From: an uncultured Bacteroidales bacterium
GTDB taxonomy: Bacteria > Bacteroidota > Bacteroidia > Bacteroidales > UBA932
NCBI GenBank assembly: GCA_905235995.1
Contig: CAJONI010000020.1
Coordinates: forward strand, 1-64,000
Length of the DNA: 64,000 nucleotides
Direction of reading: 5' to 3'
In this document: one piece after another, positions 16,788-25,420 of the stretch
Layout of the letters: each line of letters opens with the position of its first letter
How positions within the stretch are numbered: the first letter of the stretch is position 1
Notes under the pieces: generated by a model
Seen by the model: the letters and a program-made list of their open reading frames with translations, nothing else
Told to the model about the DNA's origin: nothing
The model's database searches: none
Made by a program: the position numbers and the translations under genes

Positions 16788-18376
16788 ATCTTGCTCTTGG
16801 AATTCAGGCCGTTGAGCTTGTAGAGGCTGTTCAGGGACGCACCGGTCTTCTTGGCGATGCCGCCCAGGGTGTCGCCCTTCTTCACGATATATACGTCGCC
16901 GGAGGCGCTGGCGGAACTGCCGCCGGAGGAGCCGGATGAAACCTTGCTGGCCGTGGAACCGGAAGAGGAAGCCGTGCTCTTGCTGGCGCTGCCATAGAGG
17001 TAGAGGCGCTGGCCCACGCGTATGGTGTTGCTCTTGAGGCCGTTCCAACGCTTGATGTTGGCCACCGTAGTGTGGTGCTTGGCAGCGATGCTGCTGAGCG
17101 TCTCGCCGGAGCGTACCTTGTGTATCACCCGCTGGCCGTCGCTGCCTCCGGTCTCCTTGATCTTCTGGATGGCCACGGGATTGAAGAACAGGCTGTCCTT
17201 GTAGCGGTAGATACTGTCCTGCAGGTCGGTGTAGGCCATCGTATACTGATGGGGGAGGTTGAGGACGTAAGTATGCTGGTTGCCGGGGATTATGTCGTGG
17301 AGGTACTGCGGGTTGAGGTCGCGCAGGGTTTCCATCGGGATGCCGATGTTGTCGGACACCTGCTGGAAGTGGAGCATCTTGTCGATGTGGAAGGTGTCGA
17401 CGTGCGCCGGAAGGCTTATCTGGGCGGGGACGATGCCGTGCTCAGGATAGTAGTTGAGGGTGTAGAGCGCTGCGATGAAGGCGGGGATATAGCCGCGGGT
17501 CTCGCGGGGCAGGTATCTGTAGATCTCCCAGAAGTCGGTCTTGCCGCCGCTGCGGCGTATGGCCTTGTTGACGTTGCCGGAGCCGCAGTTGTAGGAGGCG
17601 ATGGCCAGCGCCCAGTCGCCGAAGATCATGTAGCTGTCCTTGAGCAGTCGGGCGGCGGCGCGGCAGGAGGTCACGGGATCGTAGCGCTCGTCGACGTAGG
17701 AAGTCATCTCGAGCCCGTAGAGCTTGGCCGTGTTGTACATGAACTGCCACATGCCCTTGGCCCTGGCGCGGGATACGGCCTTGGGATTGAGGGCTGATTC
17801 GATGATGGCCATGGCCTTGAGTTCCTTGGGCAGGTCGTATTCGTCGAAGATCTCTTCGAAAAGCGGCAGGTAGTAGGTCGAAAGGCCCATGATACGCGCC
17901 GTGACGGTCGGCATCTTCTCGGTGTAGCGGATGATCGCGTTCTTCACCGGCTTGTTGAACTGCACGGGGATGAAGGAGTTCATGCGCTTGAGCCTTTCGA
18001 TGTAAACCTCGTCCGGGATGTTGCTCACGAGCGAGTCGGCTTCCAGGTTGGCGATATCGAAATCATTTACGTCCAGTTGCTTCTGTACGTAGTAAAGGTT
18101 CAGGAGGGAGTCTATGTTGTCGGCGTTGTACTCCACGAGGTTCTCGATGTCGTCGTCGAGCAGGATGTCTCCGTCGGGATCGTTGGCCGGGGCGGTCAGC
18201 TGCAGGTATTCGTTGTAGAGCGAGTCGTATGCGTGCTGGAGCGAATCTACGCGGCGGTTCAACTCTTCGACCAGCTGGTTCTGCCGTTTGCGGTCGATCC
18301 GTTGGGCATGGCTGGTGCACGGACAGGCGATCAACACGGACAGTATGGCGAAAACAAACAGGAAAGTACGTTTCAT
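16757..18376 (-). CDS. mltD: Lytic murein transglycosylase D with two LysM domains
   Basis: A 539-residue periplasmic enzyme that cleaves glycan strands of peptidoglycan. It has a signal peptide (to about residue 24) and an SLT domain near 170-310, with catalytic Glu in AMAIIESALNPKA and the YNCGSGNVNKAI motif. LysM domains lie at about 415-460 and 490-537, separated by a Ser/Gly-rich linker. It is the last gene of a minus-strand run with DUF5683 and parBA. Confidence 0.93.
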   Translation of the reverse strand: MKRTFLFVFAILSVLIACPCTSHAQRIDRKRQNQLVEELNRRVDSLQHAYDSLYNEYLQLTAPANDPDGDILLDDDIENLVEYNADNIDSLLNLYYVQKQLDVNDFDIANLEADSLVSNIPDEVYIERLKRMNSFIPVQFNKPVKNAIIRYTEKMPTVTARIMGLSTYYLPLFEEIFDEYDLPKELKAMAIIESALNPKAVSRARAKGMWQFMYNTAKLYGLEMTSYVDERYDPVTSCRAAARLLKDSYMIFGDWALAIASYNCGSGNVNKAIRRSGGKTDFWEIYRYLPRETRGYIPAFIAALYTLNYYPEHGIVPAQISLPAHVDTFHIDKMLHFQQVSDNIGIPMETLRDLNPQYLHDIIPGNQHTYVLNLPHQYTMAYTDLQDSIYRYKDSLFFNPVAIQKIKETGGSDGQRVIHKVRSGETLSSIAAKHHTTVANIKRWNGLKSNTIRVGQRLYLYGSASKSTASSSGSTASKVSSGSSGGSSASASGDVYIVKKGDTLGGIAKKTGASLNSLYKLNGLNSKSKIYPGMKIRTK

Positions 18377-18382
18377 ATGATG

Positions 18383-19351
18383 TCAGAAGGTAAGTTGCAG
18401 GTTAAGTCCCAGGGCGTTCGATCCGACTGCGGTGTTCTGCCAGGCATACGTCGGCGTGATGGGGGTTATGACGGTGGGCTTGATCTCCAGGGAGGCGAGA
18501 TTGTCGTTGACTTCGAAGTCCGACATGTAGGCGAAGACGTTGGCGTCGATGACGTTGAGCGCATAGACAATTATGGTGGCCAGGATGGAGTAGTCCCTCC
18601 AGCGGCGGTACAGGTCGCGGTAGGTTTCGGCCTGGCTGGCGGTGATGGCTCCTATGTAGCCGGTGTCCGCGTTGTTGCGGTCCATCTGCGTGATCCATCG
18701 GAAGCGCCTGTACTGCATGTCGTTGAAATGGTAGAAGTAGCCGCAGGCGACCAGGCCTCCGGTCCAGATCGGAATCTTCCACCAGTCGCCGTTGTAGGCC
18801 TGGCCCAGGCCTGGCAGCAGCAGGGAGTAGAGCGTGGACTTGGCCGGGACCGGCACCTTGACGCTGGTCTTGTAGCATACCACACCGTCGAGCATCTGCC
18901 CCCAGTAGAAGGCGCCCGCCGCGATGAAGCTGGCGGTGCTGATGTACTTGAACTTCATCTCTCCGGTCTGCTGGTACTGGCGGTTGGCCCAGATGCCTCC
19001 GTAGACGCCGGCTCCGATGCCGGCATAGATAATGGGTATCTTCCAGTAGTCGCGGTTGTAGATCTGTGCGGCTCCGGGCACTATGGCCGTGCCGAGGAGC
19101 ATGTATGCGGGAGTCAGGGTGTCGCGCCTGGCATAGCCGCGGAAGAGCTTGCGAAGCGAGAAGCCCTGCAGGGAGTCGACCACGGCGGTGGAGTCGCCGG
19201 CGGCGACCTGAGTGGTCTCGCTGCCGGGAGGCCCAGTGACCACGCCGTCCTGCTTTACCCCCGATACGTCGTTCCGAGTGCTCCGGAACTGGGCACTGAG
19301 GCTGCAGCAGACGCAGGTGAGGAGGAAAATGGTGAAGAGGGCGCGGCGCAC
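18383..19351 (-). CDS. DUF5683 membrane protein
   Basis: A 322-residue protein with a signal peptide and several hydrophobic segments. Two related stretches, IVPGAAQIYNRDYWKIPIIY and LLPGLGQAYNGDWWKIPIWT, show an internal duplication typical of DUF5683. The family is found next to parB in Bacteroidetes; its function is unknown. The start codon is GTG. It lies 6 bp before mltD and 10 bp after parB. Confidence 0.8.
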   Translation of the reverse strand: MRRALFTIFLLTCVCCSLSAQFRSTRNDVSGVKQDGVVTGPPGSETTQVAAGDSTAVVDSLQGFSLRKLFRGYARRDTLTPAYMLLGTAIVPGAAQIYNRDYWKIPIIYAGIGAGVYGGIWANRQYQQTGEMKFKYISTASFIAAGAFYWGQMLDGVVCYKTSVKVPVPAKSTLYSLLLPGLGQAYNGDWWKIPIWTGGLVACGYFYHFNDMQYRRFRWITQMDRNNADTGYIGAITASQAETYRDLYRRWRDYSILATIIVYALNVIDANVFAYMSDFEVNDNLASLEIKPTVITPITPTYAWQNTAVGSNALGLNLQLTF

Positions 19352-19361
19352 GGAAACTCGT

Positions 19362-20246
19362 TTACTGATTCAAGGCCTTCAGGAAATCTTCCACCTGGCT
19401 TTCATCGGTGAAGCGTATATTGATCGAACCGCCGCCCTGTTCCTTCAGACGTATGGATACCCGGCCGTCGAAATGCCGTCCCAGGCGCTCCTGGAGGGTT
19501 TCGTAGAGAGCCGGACGTTCGGGTGAAGTAGCTGTGGGGGCTGCAGGCGCCGCTTCGGGTTCCTGAGCTTTTTTCTCAAGTTGCCTGACCGACCACCCTT
19601 CCTTCAACACGCCCTGGAAGAGCCTGTGCTGGCGGGCGGGGTCGTCCACTCCGGCCAGGGTCTTGGCATGTCCCATCGAGATGGTACCGGTCTTGAGAGC
19701 TTTCTGCATTTCGTCGGGGAGCCCGAGGATACGCAGGTAATTGGTTATGGTAGTGCGTTTCTTGCCAACCCGCAGGGCCATGGCTTCCTGGGTGAGGTTG
19801 CATTCTTCAATGAGCCTCTGGAAGCTGAGGGCCGTCTCCACGGGGTCGAGGTCCTCGCGCTGGATGTTCTCCACTATGGCCATCTCGAGCATCCCGGAGT
19901 CATCGGCCTGCCGGATATAGGCGGGTACGCTCACCAGTCCGGCGGCCTTGGCCGCACGGTAGCGGCGCTCGCCGCTGATGATCTGGTAGCTGTGGGGGCC
20001 GGTCTGCCGCAGGGTCAGGGGCTGGATGATGCCCAGGGTGCGGATCGATGCCGCCAGTTCTTCCAGTGCCTCCCCGTTGAATGTGTCTCGGGGCTGCCGG
20101 GGGTTCGGAACGATTTCCGAGAGTGGGATTTCACTCACTGCGGCGGGGTTGCCGCCGGCCACCTGATGGATGACCCTGGTGTCCTGCAGCATGTCGTCGC
20201 CCAGGAGGGCGCCGAGGCCGCGTCCTAACGCTGCTCTTTTTGCCAT
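19362..20246 (-). CDS. parB: Chromosome partitioning protein ParB
   Basis: A 294-residue DNA-binding CTPase that loads on parS and clamps DNA. The N-terminal CTPase part contains GERRYRAAKAAGL and ENIQREDLDPVE; the helix-turn-helix follows (LTQEAMALRVGKKRTTITNYLRILGL begins this region), and a short dimerisation tail ends the protein. Its ATG lies inside the 3' end of parA (22-bp overlap). No parS-like palindrome was recognised in the window. Confidence 0.95.
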   Translation of the reverse strand: MAKRAALGRGLGALLGDDMLQDTRVIHQVAGGNPAAVSEIPLSEIVPNPRQPRDTFNGEALEELAASIRTLGIIQPLTLRQTGPHSYQIISGERRYRAAKAAGLVSVPAYIRQADDSGMLEMAIVENIQREDLDPVETALSFQRLIEECNLTQEAMALRVGKKRTTITNYLRILGLPDEMQKALKTGTISMGHAKTLAGVDDPARQHRLFQGVLKEGWSVRQLEKKAQEPEAAPAAPTATSPERPALYETLQERLGRHFDGRVSIRLKEQGGGSINIRFTDESQVEDFLKALNQ

Positions 20247-21013
20247 GATTCGTTTTTCTTGATGATCTCGCGGGCCAGGTTGAGGTAATTGTCGGCGCCT
20301 GCCGACCTGGCGTCGTAGAGTATCGCCGGCTTACCGTAGGAAGGGGCCTCGCTGAGCTTTACGTTCTTTGTGACCATGGTCTTGAACACCATGTCGGGAT
20401 AGTAGTTCTTGACTTCCTCCACTACCTGGTTGTGCAGCCTCAGGCGGCTGTCGTACATGGTGAAGAGGAAACCTTCGATCGTCAGCGCCGGATTGAGCCT
20501 GGTTCGTACTATGTTGATGGTATTCAGGAGCTTGCCAAGTCCTTCCAGGGGGAAATATTCCGGCTGGACGGGGATAATCACACTGTCGGCGGCCGTCAGG
20601 GCGTTGATGGTGATCAGTCCGAGCGAGGGGGCGCAGTCCACGATGATGTAGTCGTATTTCCCGCGTATGTCCGTGAGTGCGGTGCGGAGCACGTTCTCGC
20701 GGCCGGGGATCTCAAGCATCTCGATCTCTGCACCCACGAGGTTGATGTGGGAAGTGATTATGTCGAGGTGGTCGAGGCCCGTGGGCTTGATCACCTCCTC
20801 GACCTTGCGCTCGCCGATCAGCACTTCGTAGAGCGTGTCCTTTTCCTTGGAGTCGGGGTTGAAGTTCAGGCCGGAGGTGGTGTTGGCCTGGGGGTCGGCA
20901 TCGATGATCAGGGTGCGGTATTCCAGTACTGCGAGCGATGCGGCCAGGTTGATGGCGGAAGTGGTCTTTCCCACTCCTCCCTTCTGGTTTGCTATGGCTA
21001 TGATCTTTTCCAT
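20225..21013 (-). CDS. parA: Chromosome partitioning ATPase ParA/Soj
   Basis: A 262-residue deviant-Walker ATPase (ANQKGGVGKTTSAINLA at the N-terminus; DADPQANTTSGL; YIIVDCAPSLGLITINAL). It forms the ATP-dependent DNA-bound gradient that moves ParB-parS. The track start at 21100 lies within the upstream FKBP gene; the ATG at 21013 starts the conserved MEKIIAIANQ and lies 10 bp after the FKBP stop. Confidence 0.95.
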   Translation of the reverse strand: MEKIIAIANQKGGVGKTTSAINLAASLAVLEYRTLIIDADPQANTTSGLNFNPDSKEKDTLYEVLIGERKVEEVIKPTGLDHLDIITSHINLVGAEIEMLEIPGRENVLRTALTDIRGKYDYIIVDCAPSLGLITINALTAADSVIIPVQPEYFPLEGLGKLLNTINIVRTRLNPALTIEGFLFTMYDSRLRLHNQVVEEVKNYYPDMVFKTMVTKNVKLSEAPSYGKPAILYDARSAGADNYLNLAREIIKKNESWQKEQR

Positions 21014-21023
21014 GGCTTGATGA

Positions 21024-22025
21024 CTATTCTTCAGGCTCGACATAGAGCCAGAAAATGAGCGGGGCATATTCCGGGACGAAATCGCCGCTTCCGGATTCAC
21101 CGTAGCCGAGGTCGGACCTGAACAGCGTGACCGCCTTCTCTCCGTAGTTCATGCGGGCCACCGCCTGTGCGAAACCTTCAACCACCCCGTTGTCGGAGGC
21201 CAGGTTTTCGGTGTCGGGCTTGTGGTAGGTGAAACTCAGGGCGTCGTAGCTGCGACTGCCGTCCCAGATGCGGTAGAACTTGGCGGTGTCCTGGATGTTG
21301 GTGTCGAACACCTGTCCGTTGAGCAGCCGTCCGATGTAGCGGACTTTGATCTCCTCGCCGTCGGCTATGGTGTCAGTTTCTGCGGTATGCTCCTCGAGCT
21401 TCGTGAAATACAAGCCCGTGGATACGGTGTCGGTACCGGGGTAGCGGGACTGGAACCACTCTTTCATGGCGCGGTCCTGCCAGGCCATGATGTCGGTGAC
21501 CACGGTGTCGATGGTCAGGTCGATCAATACGTTTGTTCCTTCGTCGGTCCCGCTGAAGGCTGCGTAGGTGCTGACTTCATGGTTCGAGGCGGAGTAGGGG
21601 ATGGCGATGCTGGCACGTCCTCCGCTGCGCATGGTCTTGAGCACTTCCTCCAGGCTGACGGGCAGGTAGCCCTGGTCCACGCGCCAGATGTCGCTTCCGT
21701 AGAAACTGGCGTTGCTGTAAGTGCCCAGCTGCTCTGCGAGTTCCATGATGTTTGTCGATATCACGGTTCCCTCGAGGGTGCGCTTGACATAATGGGCCCA
21801 CACGTAAGAGCTGTCGGTCACTGCGGGGCCTGCTCCCTGGCTCATGTCAAGGATGTAGGCGCCTTCGGTGCCATAGGGTTTTACGCCGGGGAAATGCGTG
21901 TTGATCCAGGCCTCCATGACGCGGTCGTAGGAGGCGTAGGAATCCTCTTCCGGATCGACGGCGCAGGAAACCGCGGCCAGTGCGGAAACGCCAAGGATTG
22001 CTATGAGGAGCTTTTTCATTTTCAT
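21024..22025 (-). CDS. FKBP-type peptidyl-prolyl isomerase lipoprotein
   Basis: A 333-residue lipoprotein (lipobox AAVSC near residue 21). The N-terminal half is of uncertain fold. The C-terminal half (about 210-330) is an FKBP domain recognisable from DGEEIKVRYIGRLLNGQVFD and VVEGFAQAVARMNYGEKAVTLF. FKBP lipoproteins of Bacteroidetes resemble GldI and assist folding of envelope proteins. It lies 2 bp downstream of a second FKBP gene. Confidence 0.8.
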   Translation of the reverse strand: MKMKKLLIAILGVSALAAVSCAVDPEEDSYASYDRVMEAWINTHFPGVKPYGTEGAYILDMSQGAGPAVTDSSYVWAHYVKRTLEGTVISTNIMELAEQLGTYSNASFYGSDIWRVDQGYLPVSLEEVLKTMRSGGRASIAIPYSASNHEVSTYAAFSGTDEGTNVLIDLTIDTVVTDIMAWQDRAMKEWFQSRYPGTDTVSTGLYFTKLEEHTAETDTIADGEEIKVRYIGRLLNGQVFDTNIQDTAKFYRIWDGSRSYDALSFTYHKPDTENLASDNGVVEGFAQAVARMNYGEKAVTLFRSDLGYGESGSGDFVPEYAPLIFWLYVEPEE

Positions 22026-22027
22026 GC

Positions 22028-22525
22028 TTACTGATTCTTTTTGATGGCGGCCACCAGCACGTCGAACATCAGGGCTGTGTTTTCAGGTACCAGACCCACG
22101 GCCTGTTTGCCGTAGCCAAGCTGGGAAGGGAAGAGCAGCAGTACTTCGGAACCGAGACGGGAGCCCGGCAGACCGCGGTCGAGGCCCTTGATCAGGTCGC
22201 CGGCACCGATCCTGTAGATGCCTTCGTCTTCGACGAACAGCGCGGAGGGGCCTCCCGAAGCGAAGGTAAAGCCCCTGAAAAGGATGTAGACCGAATCGCC
22301 TGGTTCTATCACCTGCGCGGTCTGGAGCGAATCGGCGATGACCACGCGGCTGACGCCGTCCTGGCGTATCACTTCGTAGTCGGCGAAGGTCTTGCTGATG
22401 TAGTCGTCGATGTATTTCTCCTGGTTGATGTTGGCCTCGCGCACTTCCGGGTCGCACGAGGGTGCGAGAAGCAGGAGCGGCAAGAGCAGCAGGCAGGTGA
22501 GTATGGTGGTCAAATGGCGCATCAT
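22028..22525 (-). CDS. Small FKBP-type peptidyl-prolyl isomerase lipoprotein
   Basis: A lipoprotein of about 165 residues with signal LLLLPLLLLAPSC and an FKBP domain (EPGDSVYILFRGFTF, AGDLIKGLDRGLPGSRLGSE, FPSQLGYGK). Two adjacent ATGs (22525, 22522) follow a TACCTTTG box by eight bases; the first is used here. It probably acts in the periplasm or at the inner face of the outer membrane, with the neighbouring larger FKBP. Confidence 0.85.
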   Translation of the reverse strand: MMRHLTTILTCLLLLPLLLLAPSCDPEVREANINQEKYIDDYISKTFADYEVIRQDGVSRVVIADSLQTAQVIEPGDSVYILFRGFTFASGGPSALFVEDEGIYRIGAGDLIKGLDRGLPGSRLGSEVLLLFPSQLGYGKQAVGLVPENTALMFDVLVAAIKKNQ

Positions 22526-22533
22526 GTAACCTG

Positions 22534-22541
22534 CAAAGGTA
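22534..22541 (-). promoter_or_regulatory. -7 promoter box for the FKBP-parAB run
   Basis: TACCTTTG on the minus strand, eight bases from the first ATG. Six minus-strand genes with gaps of 10 bp or less follow and could all be read from it. Confidence 0.6.
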
Positions 22542-22556
22542 AGCAAAAGATATGCC

Positions 22557-23597
22557 TTATGAAAATTTTTCTTCCTCCATCCAGGCGGCCAGGGCCTGTT
22601 CGAAATAGGCGGGGACTTCCTCTACGGGCATGTAGAGCCTTCCGCCCGAGGCGTTGCGGTGACCGCCGCCGTTGAAGAACCTGATGGCGAAGCGGTTCAC
22701 GTCGATCTCGCCCTTGGAGCGCAGCGACACCCGTACGTAGGTGCCTTCGTCGTTCTCGGAGAAGAGAGCGCTTACGTCCACGCCCGAAATCGCCAGCGGC
22801 AGGTTGACGAAGCCCTCGCTGTCGCCGGCCTGGAAGTGGTAGCGTTGCTTCTCCTTGCGTGTCAGGACCATATACGCAGTGCGGTATTCCGGGAGCACCT
22901 TCATCTTGTCCTTGACCATGTGCCCCAGCAGGCGGGTGCGCGAAACTGTGTAGCAGTTGAGCACCTTGTCCTGCAGTTCGTCCTTGTTGACGCCGCGGGC
23001 TATGAGCTGCGACGCCATGTCGAAGGTCCCCGGGAAAACCGAATTCGAAAAGTTGTTCGTGTCGGTCATCATGCCCACGTAGAGCGATTCCGCGCAGCGA
23101 AGGTTGAGGCGCTGCAGGTCGCCCGCCACGTCGGGCATCGCGAGCAGGATGCGGAACAGAAGTTCGCAGGTCGAGGATACCCCGGTAGTCGAATATGCCA
23201 GGTCGAAGCGGTCGAGCTCGGCGGCCAGATGGTGGTCGATGAGCACTTTGGGCGCATGGGCCGCGATGATGTCTTCTTCGAGGTATTCGGTGCGGGACAG
23301 GCGGTTGAAGTCGAGGCAGACGATGAGGCCTGCGCCGGCTACGAGCCTGCGCGCCTCATCCATCGACTTTTCGCATATGACCATGCGGTCGGCCGGGTCG
23401 GAAGGCTCGAGGAACGACATGTTGTCGGGATAAGGGCTGGGCAGGATTATGCGGACCCTCTTCCCGCGCCCCTTGAGGTAGTGGTAGGCCGCAGTCACGC
23501 TTCCAAGCGAATCTCCGTCGGGGTTGAAGTGCCCTATCAAGGCGATGTCGTCGGTATGGGAAAGAAAGGCTTCCAGTTTGGAGATGTCAGGGGTCAT
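22557..23597 (-). CDS. nrnA: DHH-family phosphoesterase (NrnA-type nanoRNase/pAp phosphatase)
   Basis: A 346-residue DHH/DHHA1 protein. Metal-binding motifs are ALIGHFNPDGDSLGS, CLDFN and VLIDHHL; the DHHA1 substrate-binding motif FNGGGHRNASGG is near residue 310. NrnA degrades short RNA oligonucleotides and 3'-phosphoadenosine 5'-phosphate. It is monocistronic, with its own TAATTTTG promoter. Confidence 0.9.
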   Translation of the reverse strand: MTPDISKLEAFLSHTDDIALIGHFNPDGDSLGSVTAAYHYLKGRGKRVRIILPSPYPDNMSFLEPSDPADRMVICEKSMDEARRLVAGAGLIVCLDFNRLSRTEYLEEDIIAAHAPKVLIDHHLAAELDRFDLAYSTTGVSSTCELLFRILLAMPDVAGDLQRLNLRCAESLYVGMMTDTNNFSNSVFPGTFDMASQLIARGVNKDELQDKVLNCYTVSRTRLLGHMVKDKMKVLPEYRTAYMVLTRKEKQRYHFQAGDSEGFVNLPLAISGVDVSALFSENDEGTYVRVSLRSKGEIDVNRFAIRFFNGGGHRNASGGRLYMPVEEVPAYFEQALAAWMEEEKFS

Positions 23598-23626
23598 ATT
23601 CTGCTGGTCTTCGGGCTAAGTCGGTG

Positions 23627-23634
23627 CAAAATTA
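23627..23634 (-). promoter_or_regulatory. -7 promoter box for nrnA
   Basis: TAATTTTG on the minus strand, 29 bases before the nrnA ATG. Confidence 0.55.
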
Positions 23635-23642
23635 AAAATATA

Positions 23643-23673
23643 TTGTATGCTTGAAATAATTTTTTTATTTTTG
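23643..23673 (+). promoter_or_regulatory. Promoter for the 23728-25420 operon
   Basis: TTG (23643-23645) and TATTTTTG (23666-23673) are spaced by 20 bases in an AT-rich divergent region, 54 bases before the first ATG. Confidence 0.6.
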
Positions 23674-23727
23674 TAGGTCAAATCGAATTTGGCTTATTGC
23701 GCGAGAAAAATATTAAAATTAACCATA

Positions 23728-24423
23728 ATGAGAAAACTTTTAACCTATTGCATCTTCCCGCTGATCATCATCTGCCTGGCTTATCTTCTGTTCAGCAGCA
23801 TCAACAAGCCGATGAAATTCAACAACGAGCTCAAGCAGCGCAGCAATGTGGCGATCGAGCAGCTGAAAGACATCCGCACCCTCCAGGTAACCTACAAGGA
23901 CACCTACGGCCACTATGCCCCGGTGATGGACTCTCTCATCGATTTCTACAACAACGGCAAGATCGAGATCATGCGCCAGATCGGTTCCGAAGACGACTCC
24001 ACCGCCGTCCTCCATACCGAAGCGGTCAAGAAGTCGCTGAAAAACCTCAAGGGCACTGCACTCCAGGCAAAGCTCTACGAACTCTATGAGGCCGGCGACA
24101 ACAATCTCATCATCCGTATCCCCCAGGAGACCGCCGTCAAGGACACCCTCTTCCGCAGCCGTGCCGGCTTCGACGTGGAGAAACTCCGCTACATCCCCTT
24201 CTCCGAGGGTGACACCGTCCAGATGACCAGCATCGTCAAGCAGGTGTCGGGCGTCGACGTGCCGCTCTTCGAGGCCAAGATGCACTACAAGGCCCTGCTC
24301 AAGGGCATGGACCACCAGCAGATCGTCAACCTCGTCGCCGAGCGTGAAGACACCGGCCGTTATCCCGGCCTCATGGTGGGTTCCATCGAGAACGCCAACA
24401 ACAACGCCGGAAACTGGGAGTAG
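23728..24423 (+). CDS. Conserved membrane-anchored protein of unknown function
   Basis: A 231-residue protein with one N-terminal membrane segment (LLTYCIFPLIIICLAYLLFSS) and a polar extracytoplasmic part beginning with a probable helix (LKQRSNVAIEQLKDIRTLQ). No catalytic motif was recognised. It precedes a DUF3822-like gene and rsmD, overlapping the next start by one base (TAGTG). The ATG at 23728 is preferred to the track's upstream codon because it begins the membrane segment correctly. Confidence 0.7.
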   Translation: MRKLLTYCIFPLIIICLAYLLFSSINKPMKFNNELKQRSNVAIEQLKDIRTLQVTYKDTYGHYAPVMDSLIDFYNNGKIEIMRQIGSEDDSTAVLHTEAVKKSLKNLKGTALQAKLYELYEAGDNNLIIRIPQETAVKDTLFRSRAGFDVEKLRYIPFSEGDTVQMTSIVKQVSGVDVPLFEAKMHYKALLKGMDHQQIVNLVAEREDTGRYPGLMVGSIENANNNAGNWE

Positions 24424-24875
24424 TGCTTAAATATACCCTGGTTCCGGAGGAGTTCTTCTCGCCGGACAGTGCCCGCGAACTCCTGTCGCAGGTCGTGATC
24501 CTGGAGAAGAACGAAACGGTAGAAAGTATTGAACTGCCTTGCTATAAGGCAGTTCTTATTTATGCCGGAGAAGAGTCCCATGCCCGTGCGGTAGCCACGA
24601 TGGCTGAGGCCGCCAAGGCCCTGGACCGCTACAACAAGCTGGTGGTCCGTCTGGGCGAAGACATGGTCGACATCGTTCTGGCCGTGGGTGACAAGCTGCT
24701 GCTCTGCAATTCCTATCCGGCCCCGGATCCCGTGACGGCCCAGTATTTCCTGTTCGCCGCCCTCCGCCCCTTCCAGATCAATCCCGAGGTGACGACTGTA
24801 AACTTCTGCGGCGACGTGCCGGAGTCGGTGAAGAGCGACCTTTTCCGCCACTTCGCCAGCGTGGAGGTGTTATGA
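24423..24875 (+). CDS. DUF3822-like protein, shortened
   Basis: A 150-residue protein starting at GTG. In Bacteroidetes the gene directly before rsmD usually encodes a DUF3822 protein of about 250-270 residues. The part here (KLLLCNSYPAPDPVTAQYFLF...VNFCGDVP) resembles its C-terminal ATPase-like half, so this looks like a compact version. It overlaps rsmD by 4 bp. Its role is unknown. Confidence 0.5.
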   Translation: MLKYTLVPEEFFSPDSARELLSQVVILEKNETVESIELPCYKAVLIYAGEESHARAVATMAEAAKALDRYNKLVVRLGEDMVDIVLAVGDKLLLCNSYPAPDPVTAQYFLFAALRPFQINPEVTTVNFCGDVPESVKSDLFRHFASVEVL

Positions 24876-25420
24876 GGATCATAGGCGGCTCGCTGAAGGG
24901 CAAGGCGATCCTGCCCCCTTCCGGCTACAAGGCCCGTCCGACCACCGATTTCGCCCGGGAGGGCCTGTTCAACACGCTCGACAGCGAATACGAATTCGAC
25001 GGCCTGGCCGTGCTCGACCTTTTCGGCGGCACGGGCGCCGTCTCGTTCGAGTTCGCCTCGCGCGGTGCGGGTTCCGTGGTCACGGTGGAGATGAACCCCG
25101 CCCATGTCGCCTTCATCAAGCGTACCGCCGCGTCGCTCGGGATGGCCTCGCGGGTGCAGGTGGTCCACCACAACGTATTCGATTTCCTCGGCATCTGCAC
25201 CCGTCGTTTCGATATCGTGTTCGCCGATCCTCCTTACGCCCTGGAAGGCCTCGATACCCTTCCCGACCGCATCCTGGAAAGGGGCCTGGTCTACGACGAG
25301 GGCTATCTCATTCTCGAACACCCTGCAGATTACAACTTTGCCGCACATCCCTCCTTCGTGAAGGAGAAGAAGTACGGCAACGTTCACTTCAGTTTCTTCC
25401 GGCCTCTCAGCCTTGGGTGA
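24872..25420 (+). CDS. rsmD: 16S rRNA (guanine966-N2)-methyltransferase
   Basis: A 182-residue SAM-dependent methyltransferase. It contains MRIIGGSLKGK, RPTTDFAREGLFNTL, motif I LDLFGGTGAVSFE and catalytic DPPY. It methylates G966 of 16S rRNA in the assembled 30S subunit. The ATGA overlap with the preceding gene implies coupled translation. Its tail overlaps the minus-strand fusion gene by 14 bp. Confidence 0.95.
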   Translation: MRIIGGSLKGKAILPPSGYKARPTTDFAREGLFNTLDSEYEFDGLAVLDLFGGTGAVSFEFASRGAGSVVTVEMNPAHVAFIKRTAASLGMASRVQVVHHNVFDFLGICTRRFDIVFADPPYALEGLDTLPDRILERGLVYDEGYLILEHPADYNFAAHPSFVKEKKYGNVHFSFFRPLSLG